A DNA stretch of 64,000 nucleotides from the NCBI RefSeq assembly GCF_000812025.2, contig NZ_JWJE02000016.1, forward strand, positions 1 to 64,000. The letters run 5' to 3'. Source of the DNA: Bacillus thermotolerans. GTDB taxonomy: Bacteria > Bacillota > Bacilli > Bacillales > Domibacillaceae. This document shows, one piece after another, positions 1 through 8,763 of this stretch. Positions within the stretch are counted from its first letter, which is position 1. Every line of letters starts with the position of its first letter. The position numbers and the translations under genes were made by a program. Below the pieces are notes generated by a model. The model saw only the letters and a program-made list of their open reading frames with translations, ran no database searches and was not told where the DNA came from.

Positions 1-81
1 ATGACTGCCATCATACAAAACTTGAAAAAGTGGGCCAAACTCCGCTCTTTACAGAAAATTGGTCTCCACCTCACTTCTCAT

Positions 82-110
82 ATTATAGAAGGTTCCGTTT
101 AACAATTCAA
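82..110 (-). promoter_or_regulatory. Candidate SigmaA promoter reading off the left edge
   Basis: On the minus strand TTGAAT (105-110) and TATAAT (82-87) are separated by exactly 17 bp, just beyond the fabF terminator. It would drive a gene whose start lies at or past the left edge. A GAGGTGG ribosome-site-like sequence follows at about 65-71, but I cannot place a start codon with confidence. In B. subtilis yjaZ follows fabF, so that is one possible target (inference). Confidence 0.45.
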
Positions 111-148
111 AAAAAGTGAAAACCCCGGTGAGAATTCACCAGGGTTTT
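109..148 (-). terminator. Rho-independent terminator of fabH-fabF
   Basis: A 13-bp near-perfect stem (119-131 with 136-148, four-base loop) is followed on the minus strand by a run of seven T (109-115). It lies 66 bp after the fabF stop. Confidence 0.8.
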
Positions 149-213
149 CTTGACTAAGTTGTTTTTCAACAACGTGAAATGAATAACAGCGGGTGCTGTT
201 ATTCATCTTTCTC

Positions 214-1458
214 TTACTCTCCTGTATACTTCTTAAAAGCAAGTGTAGCATTGTGGCCGCCAAACCCAAGAGAGTTACTGAGCGCTACCTTCACGTCTCT
301 TTTGCGGGATTCATTCGGCACATAATCGAGGTCACACTTCTCATCTGGTGTTTCGTAATTAATCGTTGGAGGAATCATTCCATGTTTTAATGTTAAAGCC
401 GTAAAGATCGCTTCAACGCCCCCAGCTGCGCCAAGCAAGTGGCCTGTCATAGACTTCGTAGAGCTGACAGCCAGCTTATAGGCATGTTCACCAAACACGC
501 TCTTAATAGCCGCTGTTTCAAATTCATCATTATAAGGTGTGCTTGTTCCGTGAGCATTAATATAATCCACTTCTTCAGGCGATACCCCGCTGTCTTCAAT
601 AGCCATTCTCATCGCCCTTACACCACCTTCTCCGCCTGGTGCCGGAGCTGTAATGTGATGGGCATCTCCAGTTGACCCGTAGCCGATTACTTCAGCATAA
701 ATGCGTGCGCCACGTTTCTTCGCATGCTCCAGTTCCTCTAACACGATAATACCAGCGCCTTCTCCCATGACGAATCCATCACGGTTAGCATCGAACGGGC
801 GGCTCGCTGTATTCGGATCCGGGTTCGTGGATAAAGCCGTATTGGCGCAGAAGCCCGCTACAGACATTTGAGTAATAGGCGCTTCGCTGCCGCCTGTGAT
901 CATTGCATCTGCATCGCCGCGCTGAATAACTTTAAAAGCATCACCGATGGAGTTCGTTCCTGTTGCACAGGCAGTAACTGTACATGAGTTAACGCCCTTT
1001 GCGCCCAGGTAAATAGATACTTGGCCTGCAGCCATATCTGGGATCATCATTGGCACAAAGAATGGGCTCACACGGCGGTAGCCGCGGTCAAGGAATGTTT
1101 GGAATTGCTTTTCAAACGTTTCCATGCCCCCAATGCCGGAACCGACCCATACGCCAATACGTTCTGCATTAGACTCATCAATAGTTAAATCGGCATCTTT
1201 CACAGCCATTTGAGATGCAGCTACAGCAAATTGAGTGAAACGGTCCATTTTGCGGGCTTCCTTTCTCTCTAGGAAGTCCTCTGGGTTAAAGTCTCTAATT
1301 TCTGCAGCTACCTTTGCCGGATAATCATCGGCATTTACTCTAGTCATAGGCTTGACGCCACTTTGACCGCTTAAAGCGTTTGCCCATGCTTCTTGAATGG
1401 TACTCCCGATCGGGGATACGATACCAAGTCCTGTAATAACGACTCTTCGATTTTCCAT
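214..1458 (-). CDS. fabF: Beta-ketoacyl-ACP synthase II (FabF)
   Basis: FabF condenses malonyl-ACP with a growing acyl-ACP in each elongation round of cytosolic type II fatty-acid synthesis. The 414-residue protein has normal length and the thiolase-fold Cys-His-His triad: C164 in TACATG, H303 in NAHGTST and H340 in [13 protein letters not shown] chose the ATG at 1458 because GGAGGAG lies six bases upstream; an in-frame ATG 21 bases earlier would put that ribosome site inside the gene. It follows fabH after 38 bp and is followed by a terminator, so the two form an operon under the FapR operator upstream of fabH. Confidence 0.97.
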   Translation of the reverse strand: MENRRVVITGLGIVSPIGSTIQEAWANALSGQSGVKPMTRVNADDYPAKVAAEIRDFNPEDFLERKEARKMDRFTQFAVAASQMAVKDADLTIDESNAERIGVWVGSGIGGMETFEKQFQTFLDRGYRRVSPFFVPMMIPDMAAGQVSIYLGAKGVNSCTVTACATGTNSIGDAFKVIQRGDADAMITGGSEAPITQMSVAGFCANTALSTNPDPNTASRPFDANRDGFVMGEGAGIIVLEELEHAKKRGARIYAEVIGYGSTGDAHHITAPAPGGEGGVRAMRMAIEDSGVSPEEVDYINAHGTSTPYNDEFETAAIKSVFGEHAYKLAVSSTKSMTGHLLGAAGGVEAIFTALTLKHGMIPPTINYETPDEKCDLDYVPNESRKRDVKVALSNSLGFGGHNATLAFKKYTGE

Positions 1459-1496
1459 CCTTTTCTCCTCCATATTCATTTAGGTACTCTTCGACC

Positions 1497-2426
1497 TTAA
1501 CGCCCCCATCTCATCGCAATGGCACCCCATGTTAACCCGGCGCCAAATCCGACCATGACGAGCAGATCATCCTCTTTAATTTTACCTGCTCGCAACTCTT
1601 CTATCAAAGTTAAAGGTATCGAAGCCGATGATGTATTCCCATATTTATTAATAGTAACAGACATTCTTTCACGTGGAAGTTCCAGGCGCTGACGAGATGC
1701 TTCCATAATCCGAATATTAGCTTGATGAGGAAGCAGGAAATCTACATCTTCCTTCGTTAATCCCGCTTTATCCAGAACATTGATGCAGGATTGCCCCATC
1801 TGGCGGACAGCAAATTTAAACACTTCCGGTCCATTCATTTGAATGTGCTCTTCCTGATACAAATGCTTGACCCCTGCACCATCTGCGCCAAGCTCGAACG
1901 ATAAGATGCCTCGGCCTTCAGATACCGAGCTGACCACTGCCGCGCCTGCTCCGTCACCGAATAGAACAGCTGTATTTCTATCCGACCAATCGATCGCTGT
2001 AGACAACTTCTCTACACCTACGACGAGTACATTCTTATAAGCACCTGTTTCAATAAATTGCTTCGCCGTAACAATTCCATACATGAAGCCTGCACAAGCC
2101 GCACTGACATCCATTGCCGCTGCCCGCTTGGCGCCGATTTCATGCTGGATCATTGTTGCTACAGATGGGAAGCGGTAATCCGGCGAGACGGTCGCTACGA
2201 TAATTAAGTCGATATCCTCCGGTGAAACTCCAGCATCCTCGATTGCCTCCTGTGCAGCCTTGATGCCCATCTCAGAGGTGCTGTCCTGCTCAGCAATTCT
2301 GCGCTCTTCAATGCCAGTCCGTGTACGAATCCATTCATCAGACGTATCCATGATTTTCTCTAAATCCGCGTTTGTGACCACTTTATCAGGTACATATTGC
2401 CCCATTCCAATAATTCCTGCGTTCAT
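1497..2426 (-). CDS. fabH: Beta-ketoacyl-ACP synthase III (FabH)
   Basis: FabH starts fatty-acid synthesis by condensing an acyl-CoA primer with malonyl-ACP; Bacillus enzymes favour branched primers from amino-acid breakdown. The 309-residue protein carries the Cys-His-Asn triad: C111 (SAACAGF), H234 (LPHQANIR) and N264 (NKYGNTSS). Start ATG 2426 is preceded by AGAAGGGG; the frame stays open upstream but no ribosome site supports a longer form. First gene of the fabH-fabF operon, with promoter and FapR box 50-90 bp upstream. Position next to comZ-med matches fabHA of B. subtilis. Confidence 0.97.
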   Translation of the reverse strand: MNAGIIGMGQYVPDKVVTNADLEKIMDTSDEWIRTRTGIEERRIAEQDSTSEMGIKAAQEAIEDAGVSPEDIDLIIVATVSPDYRFPSVATMIQHEIGAKRAAAMDVSAACAGFMYGIVTAKQFIETGAYKNVLVVGVEKLSTAIDWSDRNTAVLFGDGAGAAVVSSVSEGRGILSFELGADGAGVKHLYQEEHIQMNGPEVFKFAVRQMGQSCINVLDKAGLTKEDVDFLLPHQANIRIMEASRQRLELPRERMSVTINKYGNTSSASIPLTLIEELRAGKIKEDDLLVMVGFGAGLTWGAIAMRWGR

Positions 2427-2475
2427 ATTGAGACCCCTTCTTTCCCCATCTTTTTTTTGCACGTACTATCAATTA

Positions 2476-2492
2476 TTAAGACTTGGTACTAA
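2476..2492 (-). promoter_or_regulatory. FapR operator
   Basis: The minus strand reads TTAGTACCAAGTCTTAA, a 17-bp imperfect palindrome of the type bound by FapR, the malonyl-CoA-responsive repressor of lipid synthesis genes in Bacillus. It overlaps the end of the -10 hexamer and the expected transcription start of fabH, where binding would block transcription. Confidence 0.8.
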
Positions 2493-2520
2493 TTTTAATA
2501 AAAAAGAGTGAACTTTGCAA
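2492..2520 (-). promoter_or_regulatory. SigmaA promoter of fabH-fabF
   Basis: On the minus strand TTGCAA (2515-2520) and TAAAAT (2492-2497) are 17 bp apart, directly next to the FapR operator. The -35 is only a moderate match to TTGACA. Confidence 0.55.
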
Positions 2521-2551
2521 TAGGAGAAAAGATAATGAACCCCTTACAACT

Positions 2552-2599
2552 AAAAAAGCGAAGGGGGGCATCCCTTCGCTTCAGACTGTAGACAAACCC
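2552..2599. repeat. Left copy of a 48-bp imperfect inverted repeat with terminator hairpin
   Basis: It contains the stem AGCGAAGGG / CCCTTCGCT and continues with a TCAGACTGTAGACAAA segment. The same module, inverted and about 75 percent identical by eye, recurs at 2986-3033. On the minus strand this copy ends in six T, so it can act as a terminator for med-comZ transcription. The two copies enclose about 390 bp of non-coding DNA. Confidence 0.65.
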
Positions 2600-2629
2600 G
2601 ATGGAAGTCGAGCGTCTGCAGTCTTTTTA
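2583..2629 (+). terminator. Second hairpin with T-tract inside the non-coding region
   Basis: AGACTG-T-AGAC (2583-2593) pairs with GTCTGCAGTCT (2614-2624) and is followed by TTTTATTTT on the plus strand. No gene reads into it from the left, so it is probably part of the repeat rather than a functional terminator. Confidence 0.4.
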
Positions 2630-2645
2630 TTTTGCCTGTAAGTGT

Positions 2646-2772
2646 GTTGATTTCCACTCCAGACGCTTCGCTTTCTGCGGGGCGGGCGGTGGCCTCCTCA
2701 AGCTGCGCTTTGCGGGGTCTCACCTGTCCCGCTGATCCCGCAGGAGTCTGCGCGTCTTCCATTCCAATCAAC
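2646..2772. repeat. 127-bp palindromic intergenic repeat with GTTGATT ends
   Basis: The element begins GTTGATT and ends AATCAAC, with GC-rich self-complementary blocks inside (TGCGGGG / CCCGCAG, GACGC / GCGTC). From memory this closely resembles a family of dispersed intergenic palindromes found in many Bacillaceae genomes. It carries no plausible gene. Only this one copy is in the window, so its repetitive nature is inferred. Confidence 0.6.
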
Positions 2773-2956
2773 AAGAGTAATCAAGTTCACTAAGAGGACT
2801 TAAAAAATTGTCCATGCAGGCGATGATTACTTTTGCTGCCATGAATCTTAAGAAAGTGGCCAACTGGACTTGGCAAGGTCCAGAAATGGTCTAAATGATG
2901 GCCTTGGAGAGGTCCAGTCTTTTCTATCAAATAGCGTCAACACTAGTAAAAAGCCG

Positions 2957-2993
2957 AAAAAGGGTCCAGAATGAGACCATTCCGAACCCTTTT
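2957..2993. repeat. Imperfect 37-bp hairpin
   Basis: AAAAGGGT with ACCCTTTT and an inner GAATG with CATTC form one long imperfect stem. The word GGTCCAG occurs three times between 2875 and 2970. Part of the repeat-rich 2521-3041 stretch, which otherwise holds no gene I can support. Confidence 0.4.
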
Positions 2994-3033
2994 GTCGACA
3001 AACTGAAACGAAGGGGGCGTCCCTTCGCTTTTT
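2986..3033. repeat. Right, inverted copy of the 48-bp repeat
   Basis: Contains CGAAGGG / CCCTTCG with five T on the plus strand and TGTCGACA next to it. It is the inverted partner of 2552-2599. It starts just 9 bp past the comZ stop, so comZ transcripts pass through it first. Confidence 0.65.
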
Positions 3034-3041
3034 CTTGAAAA

Positions 3042-3233
3042 TCAGTTATTCTCCTGCTGAGCGTCTTTTTTGCCCATTTCGTAAGCTTCGTTCATGACAT
3101 TCAGGAAGATGCCCATAAACGGCTCAGCTAAATCCATGGAGAATTCAATTCCTGCTTCCTTCAGCTTTTCCTGAGCCTCAGGTAAATACTTCATGGCAAT
3201 TTGCATAAATTCCAGGTTTTTGTTGTCATTCAT
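3042..3233 (-). CDS. comZ: ComZ, competence regulator
   Basis: ComZ is a small cytosolic protein that in B. subtilis lowers transcription of the comG DNA-uptake operon. This 63-residue protein has the same length as the B. subtilis one and shares the core QIAMKYLPEAQEKL, followed by an AEP-FM and EAYE-GK-DA pattern. It overlaps the end of med by eight bases, indicating translational coupling, and med-comZ is also the B. subtilis arrangement. Charged and helical; no membrane segment. Confidence in identity is high from both sequence and position. Confidence 0.9.
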   Translation of the reverse strand: MNDNKNLEFMQIAMKYLPEAQEKLKEAGIEFSMDLAEPFMGIFLNVMNEAYEMGKKDAQQENN

Positions 3234-4209
3234 GATTACGTACCTCCATCTGCTTATTTGGCAGCTCGCCCGTCTCCATGTATTGCTGTATATACCTCTC
3301 TACCTCTTGCTGAAAACCTTTGTCCACTTCTTTGCTGAAGGGGCTTAAGGAAATGACGCCATCAGCGAAATCAAAATAAAGATTCCCCGCCTCTAGCTCA
3401 CCCCTCGCAAATTGATCAGCTGCAAGCAGGTAAAGCCGGTCCACATGCTGGACGGTACTCGTCAGCACGGTATCTTCTCCAAGATCAGACTGGTCAGATA
3501 CGTAGCCGATCGCATGCAAGCCAGTTTCTTTTAATTTTTCAATAACAGGTACATTATAGCCATCCCCTGCCGGATAGACAACATCGGCTCCTTCAGCGGT
3601 CATTTGCTCAAGCAGCTGCAGAGCTTTTTCAGTATCATCCCAGTTTTCTACGAAGCTAGTGATTACCTGAGTGTCCTCCCGCTCAAATTTTGCCCCTTCG
3701 ACGAACCCCTTCACTTCTGGCTGCCACTTGTAGGTAGCTATGATGCCGATTGTTCCTGTGCTTGAATGTTGAGCAGCTGTCATGCCGCCAAAGAACCCCA
3801 TCGCGTAACCTTCAAATTTCAAGCTCGTTGTATTTTTCTCCTGCGCATCTCCATTAAAGCTGACAAAATGCATATGGGGATATTTCGGTGCAATTTCATT
3901 AAAGTATTCGGCATATTCGCTGCTATGGCCGAACACAAGGGTAATGCCCTTATGGGAAAACTCCTCTACGGCCCTTTCAGCCAATGCCTGTGAACGAATA
4001 TTTTCCTTATAGAAAATATCGGCTCCATATTTATCTTGTATGTTCAGCATTCCGCCGTAGCCTTTTGTTCCCCAAACTTGATCATTAATCGTATGAGGAA
4101 CAAGCAGTCCCACCTTCTCGATCTTTGTTTCACTGCCTTCACCTGAACAGCCGGCGAGACTGACGACGAAGCATAAACCTATCCATATAATAAACAGTCG
4201 CTTAACCAT
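3226..4209 (-). CDS. med: Med, BMP-family lipoprotein, positive regulator of comK
   Basis: Med is a membrane-tethered protein of the basic-membrane-protein/PnrA substrate-binding family that promotes comK expression and competence in B. subtilis. The 327-residue product starts with a lipoprotein signal peptide (residues 1-21, lipobox LAGC, lipidated C21). The body holds the family blocks DQVWGTKGYGG, MGFFGGMTAA, WQPEVKGF and YPAGDGYNVPV. ATG 4209 has AAAGGAGA at good spacing. It is first in the med-comZ pair and diverges from yjzD. The ligand, if any, cannot be read from sequence. Confidence 0.9.
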   Translation of the reverse strand: MVKRLFIIWIGLCFVVSLAGCSGEGSETKIEKVGLLVPHTINDQVWGTKGYGGMLNIQDKYGADIFYKENIRSQALAERAVEEFSHKGITLVFGHSSEYAEYFNEIAPKYPHMHFVSFNGDAQEKNTTSLKFEGYAMGFFGGMTAAQHSSTGTIGIIATYKWQPEVKGFVEGAKFEREDTQVITSFVENWDDTEKALQLLEQMTAEGADVVYPAGDGYNVPVIEKLKETGLHAIGYVSDQSDLGEDTVLTSTVQHVDRLYLLAADQFARGELEAGNLYFDFADGVISLSPFSKEVDKGFQQEVERYIQQYMETGELPNKQMEVRNHE

Positions 4210-4324
4210 TCTCTGTCTCCTTTTTCAACTGTATGCCCTTTTATCTTACTTTTAATTTTCAAGAAGGGGAAGAGGTTCATTGAAAGTACAGAGAAATTGT
4301 TAAAAATACGGACAAAAATTTCAT

Positions 4325-4353
4325 TTAACTTCAATCTGCGGCTATGCTATTAT
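4325..4353 (+). promoter_or_regulatory. Candidate SigmaA promoter of yjzD
   Basis: TTAACT (4325-4330) and TATTAT (4348-4353) are separated by 17 bp, 54 bp before the yjzD start. The -35 element is weak. Confidence 0.4.
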
Positions 4354-4406
4354 TGAAGTTGGATTACATATCAATTCAGCTTCTAATTAAAGGAGGGGAA
4401 ACCATT

Positions 4407-4589
4407 ATGAAATATATTGCGACTTTCTTTTGGACTTTCTTGCTTGTAGAGATGTTAACATATGTTGTTTCTTCAATGAACGGCGTAGAGTTCCAATTCA
4501 TGCCAGCCTTCATTATTTCTATCGTCACGACTATTTTAATTCTTGTTCTTTCTGCAGTGATCCCGGACGGGCCTAGGGAACAGCATTAA
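4407..4589 (+). CDS. yjzD: YjzD, small DUF2929 membrane protein
   Basis: A 60-residue protein with two hydrophobic helices (about residues 4-22 and 28-50), expected in the cytoplasmic membrane. It matches the DUF2929/YjzD family in length and in the pattern KYIATFFWTFLL...YVVSSM. Its function is not known to me. ATG 4407 is chosen because AAGGAGGGG lies just upstream; a start 63 bases earlier lacks a ribosome site. Its neighbourhood, divergent from med, fits B. subtilis. It converges on clpB with a shared terminator. Confidence 0.85.
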   Translation: MKYIATFFWTFLLVEMLTYVVSSMNGVEFQFMPAFIISIVTTILILVLSAVIPDGPREQH

Positions 4590-4591
4590 GA

Positions 4592-4626
4592 AAAACGGCT
4601 GCTTACGGATTGTAAGCAGCCGTTTT
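4592..4626. terminator. Bidirectional terminator between yjzD and clpB
   Basis: A perfect 15-bp stem (4592-4606 with 4612-4626) has A- and T-runs on both sides, so it can end both converging transcripts. Confidence 0.9.
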
Positions 4627-4627
4627 C

Positions 4628-7222
4628 CTATTTAACGACCAGTTCACCGTCCGCTTCATCAATCACTGCTTCACTCTGCGGCGGCAGCTTCCCAGCAATG
4701 ATTGCGCGGGCCAGCTTCGTCTCAATTTGACGCTGGATAAACCGCTTCAGCGGGCGCGCTCCATATACCGGATCGAAACCTTCCCGTGCAATTAACTCCT
4801 TTGCTTCCTCTGTCAGCGTCAGCTTAATTTGCTGATCATCTAATCTCTCTCTTAAATCTTTAATCATTCGTTCAGCTATGCCTTTAATATTCTCTACACT
4901 CAGCGGCTTGAACAGAACAATGTCATCCACCCGGTTGAGAAACTCAGGACGAAAATGAGCACGCAGCTCTCTCATGACCTTTTCCTTGGTCTCTTCTTGT
5001 ATCTCTTCTTCATTTTCTTTCCGGTCAAGCAGGAATTGCGAACCAATATTAGATGTCATAATAACGACTGTATTCTTGCAGTCGACCGTCCTTCCTTGTG
5101 AATCAGTAATACGACCATCATCGAGCATTTGAAGCAGAATATTAAACACTTCCGGATGGGCTTTTTCGATTTCATCAAGCAAAACAACTGAATAAGGCTT
5201 TCTCCGCAGTGCCTCTGTAAGCTGGCCGCCCTCTTCAAAGCCGACATAGCCTGGAGGGGCACCGATCAAGCGGGATACCGCATGCTTTTCCATGTATTCA
5301 GACATGTCAATTCTAATCATCTGTTCTTCACTATCGAACAATGTATTTGCGAGCGTCTTGGCTAGCTCTGTTTTCCCTACACCCGTCGGTCCTAAGAAAA
5401 TGAACGAACCGATTGGGCGGTTTGGATCTTTAATCCCAGATCGTGCCCTCAGCACTGCATCGCTGACGAGCTGAACAGCTTCGTCCTGACCGACTACGCG
5501 CTCATGCATGATGCTTTCTAAACGCAGAAGCTTCTCTCTCTCTCCCTCCACAAGCTTTGTAACAGGAATGCCTGTCCAACGGGCAACAATAGAAGCAATT
5601 TCCTCCTCCGTTACTTCTTCACGAACCATCCGGCTATCGGTATCCGCTTGCTCCTCTTCCTCCTCCAGCTGAGCCAGCTCTTTTTCCATGGCCGGAATTT
5701 TGCCGTGCCGCAATTCAGCTGCTTTGTTTAGGTCATATCGGTTCTCTGCATCTTCCAGCTCTCTTCTCAGCTTCTCTAAGAGCTCTCTTTTCTCTTGTAC
5801 AGACTGGATCGCTTCCTTTTCTGACTGCCAGCGTGCCTTCATTTCACTTGCCTTTTCTTTCAGGTTGGCCAGTTCTTCCTGCAGCTGCTCCAGCCTTTCT
5901 TTGCTTGCGGTGTCTGTTTCTTTCCGAAGAGCAGCTTCTTCAATCTCCAGCTGCATCACACGCCGGGTTACTTCATCGAGTTCACTTGGCATAGAGTCAA
6001 TCTCTGTCCGGATCATTGCGCATGCTTCATCGACCAAATCAATGGCCTTATCCGGCAGGAAACGGTCGGTAATATACCGGTTTGACAGCGTCGAAGCGGC
6101 CACAAGAGCACGGTCATGTATTTTGACCCCATGATGGATTTCAAAACGCTCCTTCAAGCCGCGCAAGATAGAAATCGTGTCTTCCGGTGTCGGCTCCTGA
6201 ACGAGTACCTGCTGAAAACGGCGCTCCAATGCCGGGTCCTTTTCAATGTACTTCCGGTGCTCTTCAAGAGTTGTTGCTCCTATACAGTGCAGCTCTCCGC
6301 GCGCAAGCATGGGCTTCAGCATGTTGCCAGCGTCCATTGCTCCTTCTGTCTTGCCGGCACCGACAATCGTATGCAGTTCGTCAATGAATAATAAGATGCG
6401 TCCTTCACTTTTTTTAACTTCATTTAAGACAGCCTTTAGCCTTTCTTCGAACTCTCCACGGAATTTAGCGCCGGCAATGAGCGCACTCATGTCAAGCGCA
6501 AATACGGTTTTGTCCTTTAGCCCCTCCGGCACATCCTTCCGCACAATCCGCTGGGCTAGACCTTCAACGATCGCCGTTTTCCCGACACCGGGTTCACCGA
6601 TTAACACCGGGTTGTTTTTTGTTTTCCGGGAAAGAATCCGAATCACGTGGCGGATTTCCTGATCGCGTCCGATGACCGGATCCACTTTGCCAGCACGCAC
6701 TTCCTCTACTAAATCCCGGCCGTATTTCGTCAATGCTTCATAACCTGCTTCTGGCTGTTGTGATGTCACCTTCTGATTCCCCCTTATCTCTTTAATTACC
6801 TGTTCAACCTTCTCTTGTGTAAGTGCTTCTTGTTCTAAGAACTGTTTCATTGCTGGATCTGTCGTTTGGAACAACGCTAATGATACGTGCTCTACAGACA
6901 GGAAATCATCTTCCCATTTCCCTCTTATGACCTCCGCTCCATTCAGCACGCTCTGTAGCCCTGAGGAGACGAACGCCCCATATTTGACTCCTTCGCCTGA
7001 AATTACCGGCTTTTTCTGTAATTCTTTCTGCAAAAAACGGAGCCAATGTTCACGGGGGCTGCCTGCCCTTTCCATGATTCGGACATGCAGGCTGTCTGTT
7101 CGGCTGACGAGCGACAGCAAGAAATGGATAAGATCAATTTCTGTATGCTGGTGTTCTTCTGCTAGCTTCTGAGATTCTACAAGAGCCTCTTGCATAGAGC
7201 TAGTCATTCGTTCAATATCCAA
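4628..7222 (-). CDS. clpB: ClpB, ATP-dependent disaggregase chaperone
   Basis: ClpB is a hexameric AAA+ chaperone that, with DnaK, pulls polypeptides out of heat-induced aggregates. The 864-residue protein shows the full layout: N-terminal domain (about 1-150), first AAA+ module with GEPGVGKT and LLFIDELHT, a long Glu/Lys-rich coiled-coil middle domain, and second AAA+ module with GPTGVGKT and [12 protein letters not shown]. The best start is TTG at 7222, preceded by AAGGCGGAG. A CtsR operator sits just upstream, so heat induction is expected. B. subtilis 168 lacks clpB, so this is a real difference from that genome. Confidence 0.96.
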   Translation of the reverse strand: MDIERMTSSMQEALVESQKLAEEHQHTEIDLIHFLLSLVSRTDSLHVRIMERAGSPREHWLRFLQKELQKKPVISGEGVKYGAFVSSGLQSVLNGAEVIRGKWEDDFLSVEHVSLALFQTTDPAMKQFLEQEALTQEKVEQVIKEIRGNQKVTSQQPEAGYEALTKYGRDLVEEVRAGKVDPVIGRDQEIRHVIRILSRKTKNNPVLIGEPGVGKTAIVEGLAQRIVRKDVPEGLKDKTVFALDMSALIAGAKFRGEFEERLKAVLNEVKKSEGRILLFIDELHTIVGAGKTEGAMDAGNMLKPMLARGELHCIGATTLEEHRKYIEKDPALERRFQQVLVQEPTPEDTISILRGLKERFEIHHGVKIHDRALVAASTLSNRYITDRFLPDKAIDLVDEACAMIRTEIDSMPSELDEVTRRVMQLEIEEAALRKETDTASKERLEQLQEELANLKEKASEMKARWQSEKEAIQSVQEKRELLEKLRRELEDAENRYDLNKAAELRHGKIPAMEKELAQLEEEEEQADTDSRMVREEVTEEEIASIVARWTGIPVTKLVEGEREKLLRLESIMHERVVGQDEAVQLVSDAVLRARSGIKDPNRPIGSFIFLGPTGVGKTELAKTLANTLFDSEEQMIRIDMSEYMEKHAVSRLIGAPPGYVGFEEGGQLTEALRRKPYSVVLLDEIEKAHPEVFNILLQMLDDGRITDSQGRTVDCKNTVVIMTSNIGSQFLLDRKENEEEIQEETKEKVMRELRAHFRPEFLNRVDDIVLFKPLSVENIKGIAERMIKDLRERLDDQQIKLTLTEEAKELIAREGFDPVYGARPLKRFIQRQIETKLARAIIAGKLPPQSEAVIDEADGELVVK

Positions 7223-7238
7223 TAGGACTCCGCCTTTC

Positions 7239-7255
7239 TTTGACCTTTTTTGACC
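7239..7255 (-). promoter_or_regulatory. CtsR operator
   Basis: The minus strand has GGTCAAA-AAA-GGTCAAA, the tandem heptad recognised by the class III heat-shock repressor CtsR. It lies between the promoter and the clpB start. Confidence 0.9.
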
Positions 7256-7264
7256 TTTTATTTC

Positions 7265-7294
7265 ATTATAAAAGGTGGATATTCGGCTTGTAAA
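7265..7294 (-). promoter_or_regulatory. SigmaA promoter of clpB
   Basis: On the minus strand TTTACA (7289-7294) and TATAAT (7265-7270) are 18 bp apart; read as TTACAA the spacing is 17. Transcription should start within the CtsR operator. Confidence 0.7.
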
Positions 7295-7413
7295 GTAATA
7301 CGCCGGCACGCTTAAAGAAAATTTACCAGTTATAAATAAGGTTTCTTTTCACTTTCTTTCCCATTCATGATAAATTTGAAAAGTAATTGAATGACATACG
7401 GAGGCTTTTTACA

Positions 7414-8226
7414 GTGGAAGATATTTATTTGCTTATTAAGTACCTATTGTTAGGATTGTTCCAAGGTTTTACCGAACCGATTCCTATTTCTTCGAGCGGC
7501 CACTTACAGCTCGCTCAACACTTTCTCGGTGTCGAGATTCAAGGCTTATCCTTTGAACTGTTTGTTAACTCGGCTTCACTTTTGGCTGTGCTAGTTATCT
7601 ACCGAGAAGATATTATGCGGCTCGCCGTAAATGGCATGAATTACATAAAAGACCGGAAGCCTGAAGACCGGTCAGAGTTTATGTTCATTGTCTATTTAAT
7701 TATTGCTACAATTCCGGCAGGCGTCATCGGCATTTTATTCGACGACTTTATTGAGGATAGACTGTCTTCTATACGGACGGTTGCTATTACACTAATTATC
7801 ACGGGGATCGCTCTTTGGTTGATTCGTAATCTAAGAGGACGTAAGAATGATGGCGATATGAAGCTAAAGGATGCCATTATCATCGGCTGTGCTCAAGCTG
7901 TTGCTCTTATTCCTGGTATTAGCCGCTCTGGCGCTACAATTGTTGCAGCTATGGGTCTTGGCATGAAACAGGAAACAGCGCTTCGCTTCTCGTTTCTGCT
8001 GTTCATTCCTGTCAGTGCCGGCGGCATGGTCCTTAGCTTTTCAGATATTTTGAATGACCCTAATTTAGATAAGCTGTTTCTCCCTTATCTGCTGGCCTTT
8101 TTTGGTTCATTCATTATGTCTTACTTTTCCCTGCGGTGGTTCATGAATATCATGGCACAAGGAAACCTCAAATACTTCGCTATTTACTGCTTTATCGTAG
8201 GCCCGCTTGTATTGATTTTTCTTTAA
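7414..8226 (+). CDS. uppP: Undecaprenyl-diphosphate phosphatase (UppP)
   Basis: UppP dephosphorylates undecaprenyl pyrophosphate to recycle the lipid carrier used in cell-wall synthesis; loss or gain affects bacitracin sensitivity. This 270-residue polytopic membrane protein carries the two family signatures, QGFTE-PISSSGH near the N terminus and GISRSGAT in the middle, both facing the active site. The GTG at 7414 is chosen because ACGGAGG lies nine bases upstream. Monocistronic: divergent from clpB, followed by a terminator. Confidence 0.93.
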   Translation: MEDIYLLIKYLLLGLFQGFTEPIPISSSGHLQLAQHFLGVEIQGLSFELFVNSASLLAVLVIYREDIMRLAVNGMNYIKDRKPEDRSEFMFIVYLIIATIPAGVIGILFDDFIEDRLSSIRTVAITLIITGIALWLIRNLRGRKNDGDMKLKDAIIIGCAQAVALIPGISRSGATIVAAMGLGMKQETALRFSFLLFIPVSAGGMVLSFSDILNDPNLDKLFLPYLLAFFGSFIMSYFSLRWFMNIMAQGNLKYFAIYCFIVGPLVLIFL

Positions 8227-8234
8227 TGCATAAG

Positions 8235-8265
8235 AAAGCATCGGCTGCTTGAGCCGATGCTTTTT
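8235..8265. terminator. Bidirectional terminator between uppP and yitW
   Basis: AGCATCGGCT pairs with AGCCGATGCT, followed by T-runs for uppP and, on the other strand, TTT for yitW. Confidence 0.85.
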
Positions 8266-8270
8266 CATTC

Positions 8271-8579
8271 TTATTGAATACCGAGAGCAATCTTTGCATA
8301 GCGTGACATCATATCTCTTGACCATGGCGGGTTCCAGACAATGTTCACATCTACTTCCTTCACTTCTGGAATATCAGCAAGGGCTGCGTTCACCTGGTCA
8401 ACAATGACAGGGGCAAGCGGACAGCCCATAGAAGTCAACGTCATTGTCACCGTTGTTTTCCCTTCTTCATCCATATCTACATCATATACAAGCCCGAGGT
8501 TTACAATATCAATGCCAAGCTCCGGGTCGACTACTTGTTCAAGTGCGCCAAAAATATTCTCTTTCAAATCTTGATCCAT
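8271..8579 (-). CDS. yitW: YitW, MIP18/DUF59 family iron-sulfur assembly factor
   Basis: A 102-residue cytosolic protein of the MIP18 (DUF59) family, members of which help deliver Fe-S clusters to client proteins. Family blocks visible are VVDPELGIDIVNLGLVY, the conserved cysteine in TSMGCPLAP and the C-terminal VWNPPWS. ATG 8579 is preceded by AGGAGG. It converges with uppP and diverges from yitU, matching the yit neighbourhood in B. subtilis. The exact client here is unknown. Confidence 0.88.
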   Translation of the reverse strand: MDQDLKENIFGALEQVVDPELGIDIVNLGLVYDVDMDEEGKTTVTMTLTSMGCPLAPVIVDQVNAALADIPEVKEVDVNIVWNPPWSRDMMSRYAKIALGIQ

Positions 8580-8763
8580 GCTCTTTCCTCCTTCTGCTTC
8601 ATGTTACCCTTATGATAACAAAGGAACGGACAAATTATCACCCCGGACGCCTCATTTCACGAAAATCAATGAACTTTAGGCAAATATCTGCGCTTTGTTA
8701 GACATAAGCATGTAATTAATCGTACACTTATTATACAAACGAAAAAGGAGTGTTAGCTAGTCT

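Noticed and set aside
1-102. 33-codon plus-strand frame starting at base 1
   Set aside because: No ribosome site is visible, it is cut by the edge, and it overlaps the minus-strand promoter.
2550-2774. 74-codon minus-strand frame
   Set aside because: It lies wholly within the palindromic repeat and terminator hairpins and has no family resemblance.
5688-6134. 148-codon frame antisense to clpB
   Set aside because: Ser/Leu-rich shadow of the coiled-coil region of ClpB, with no ribosome site or homology.
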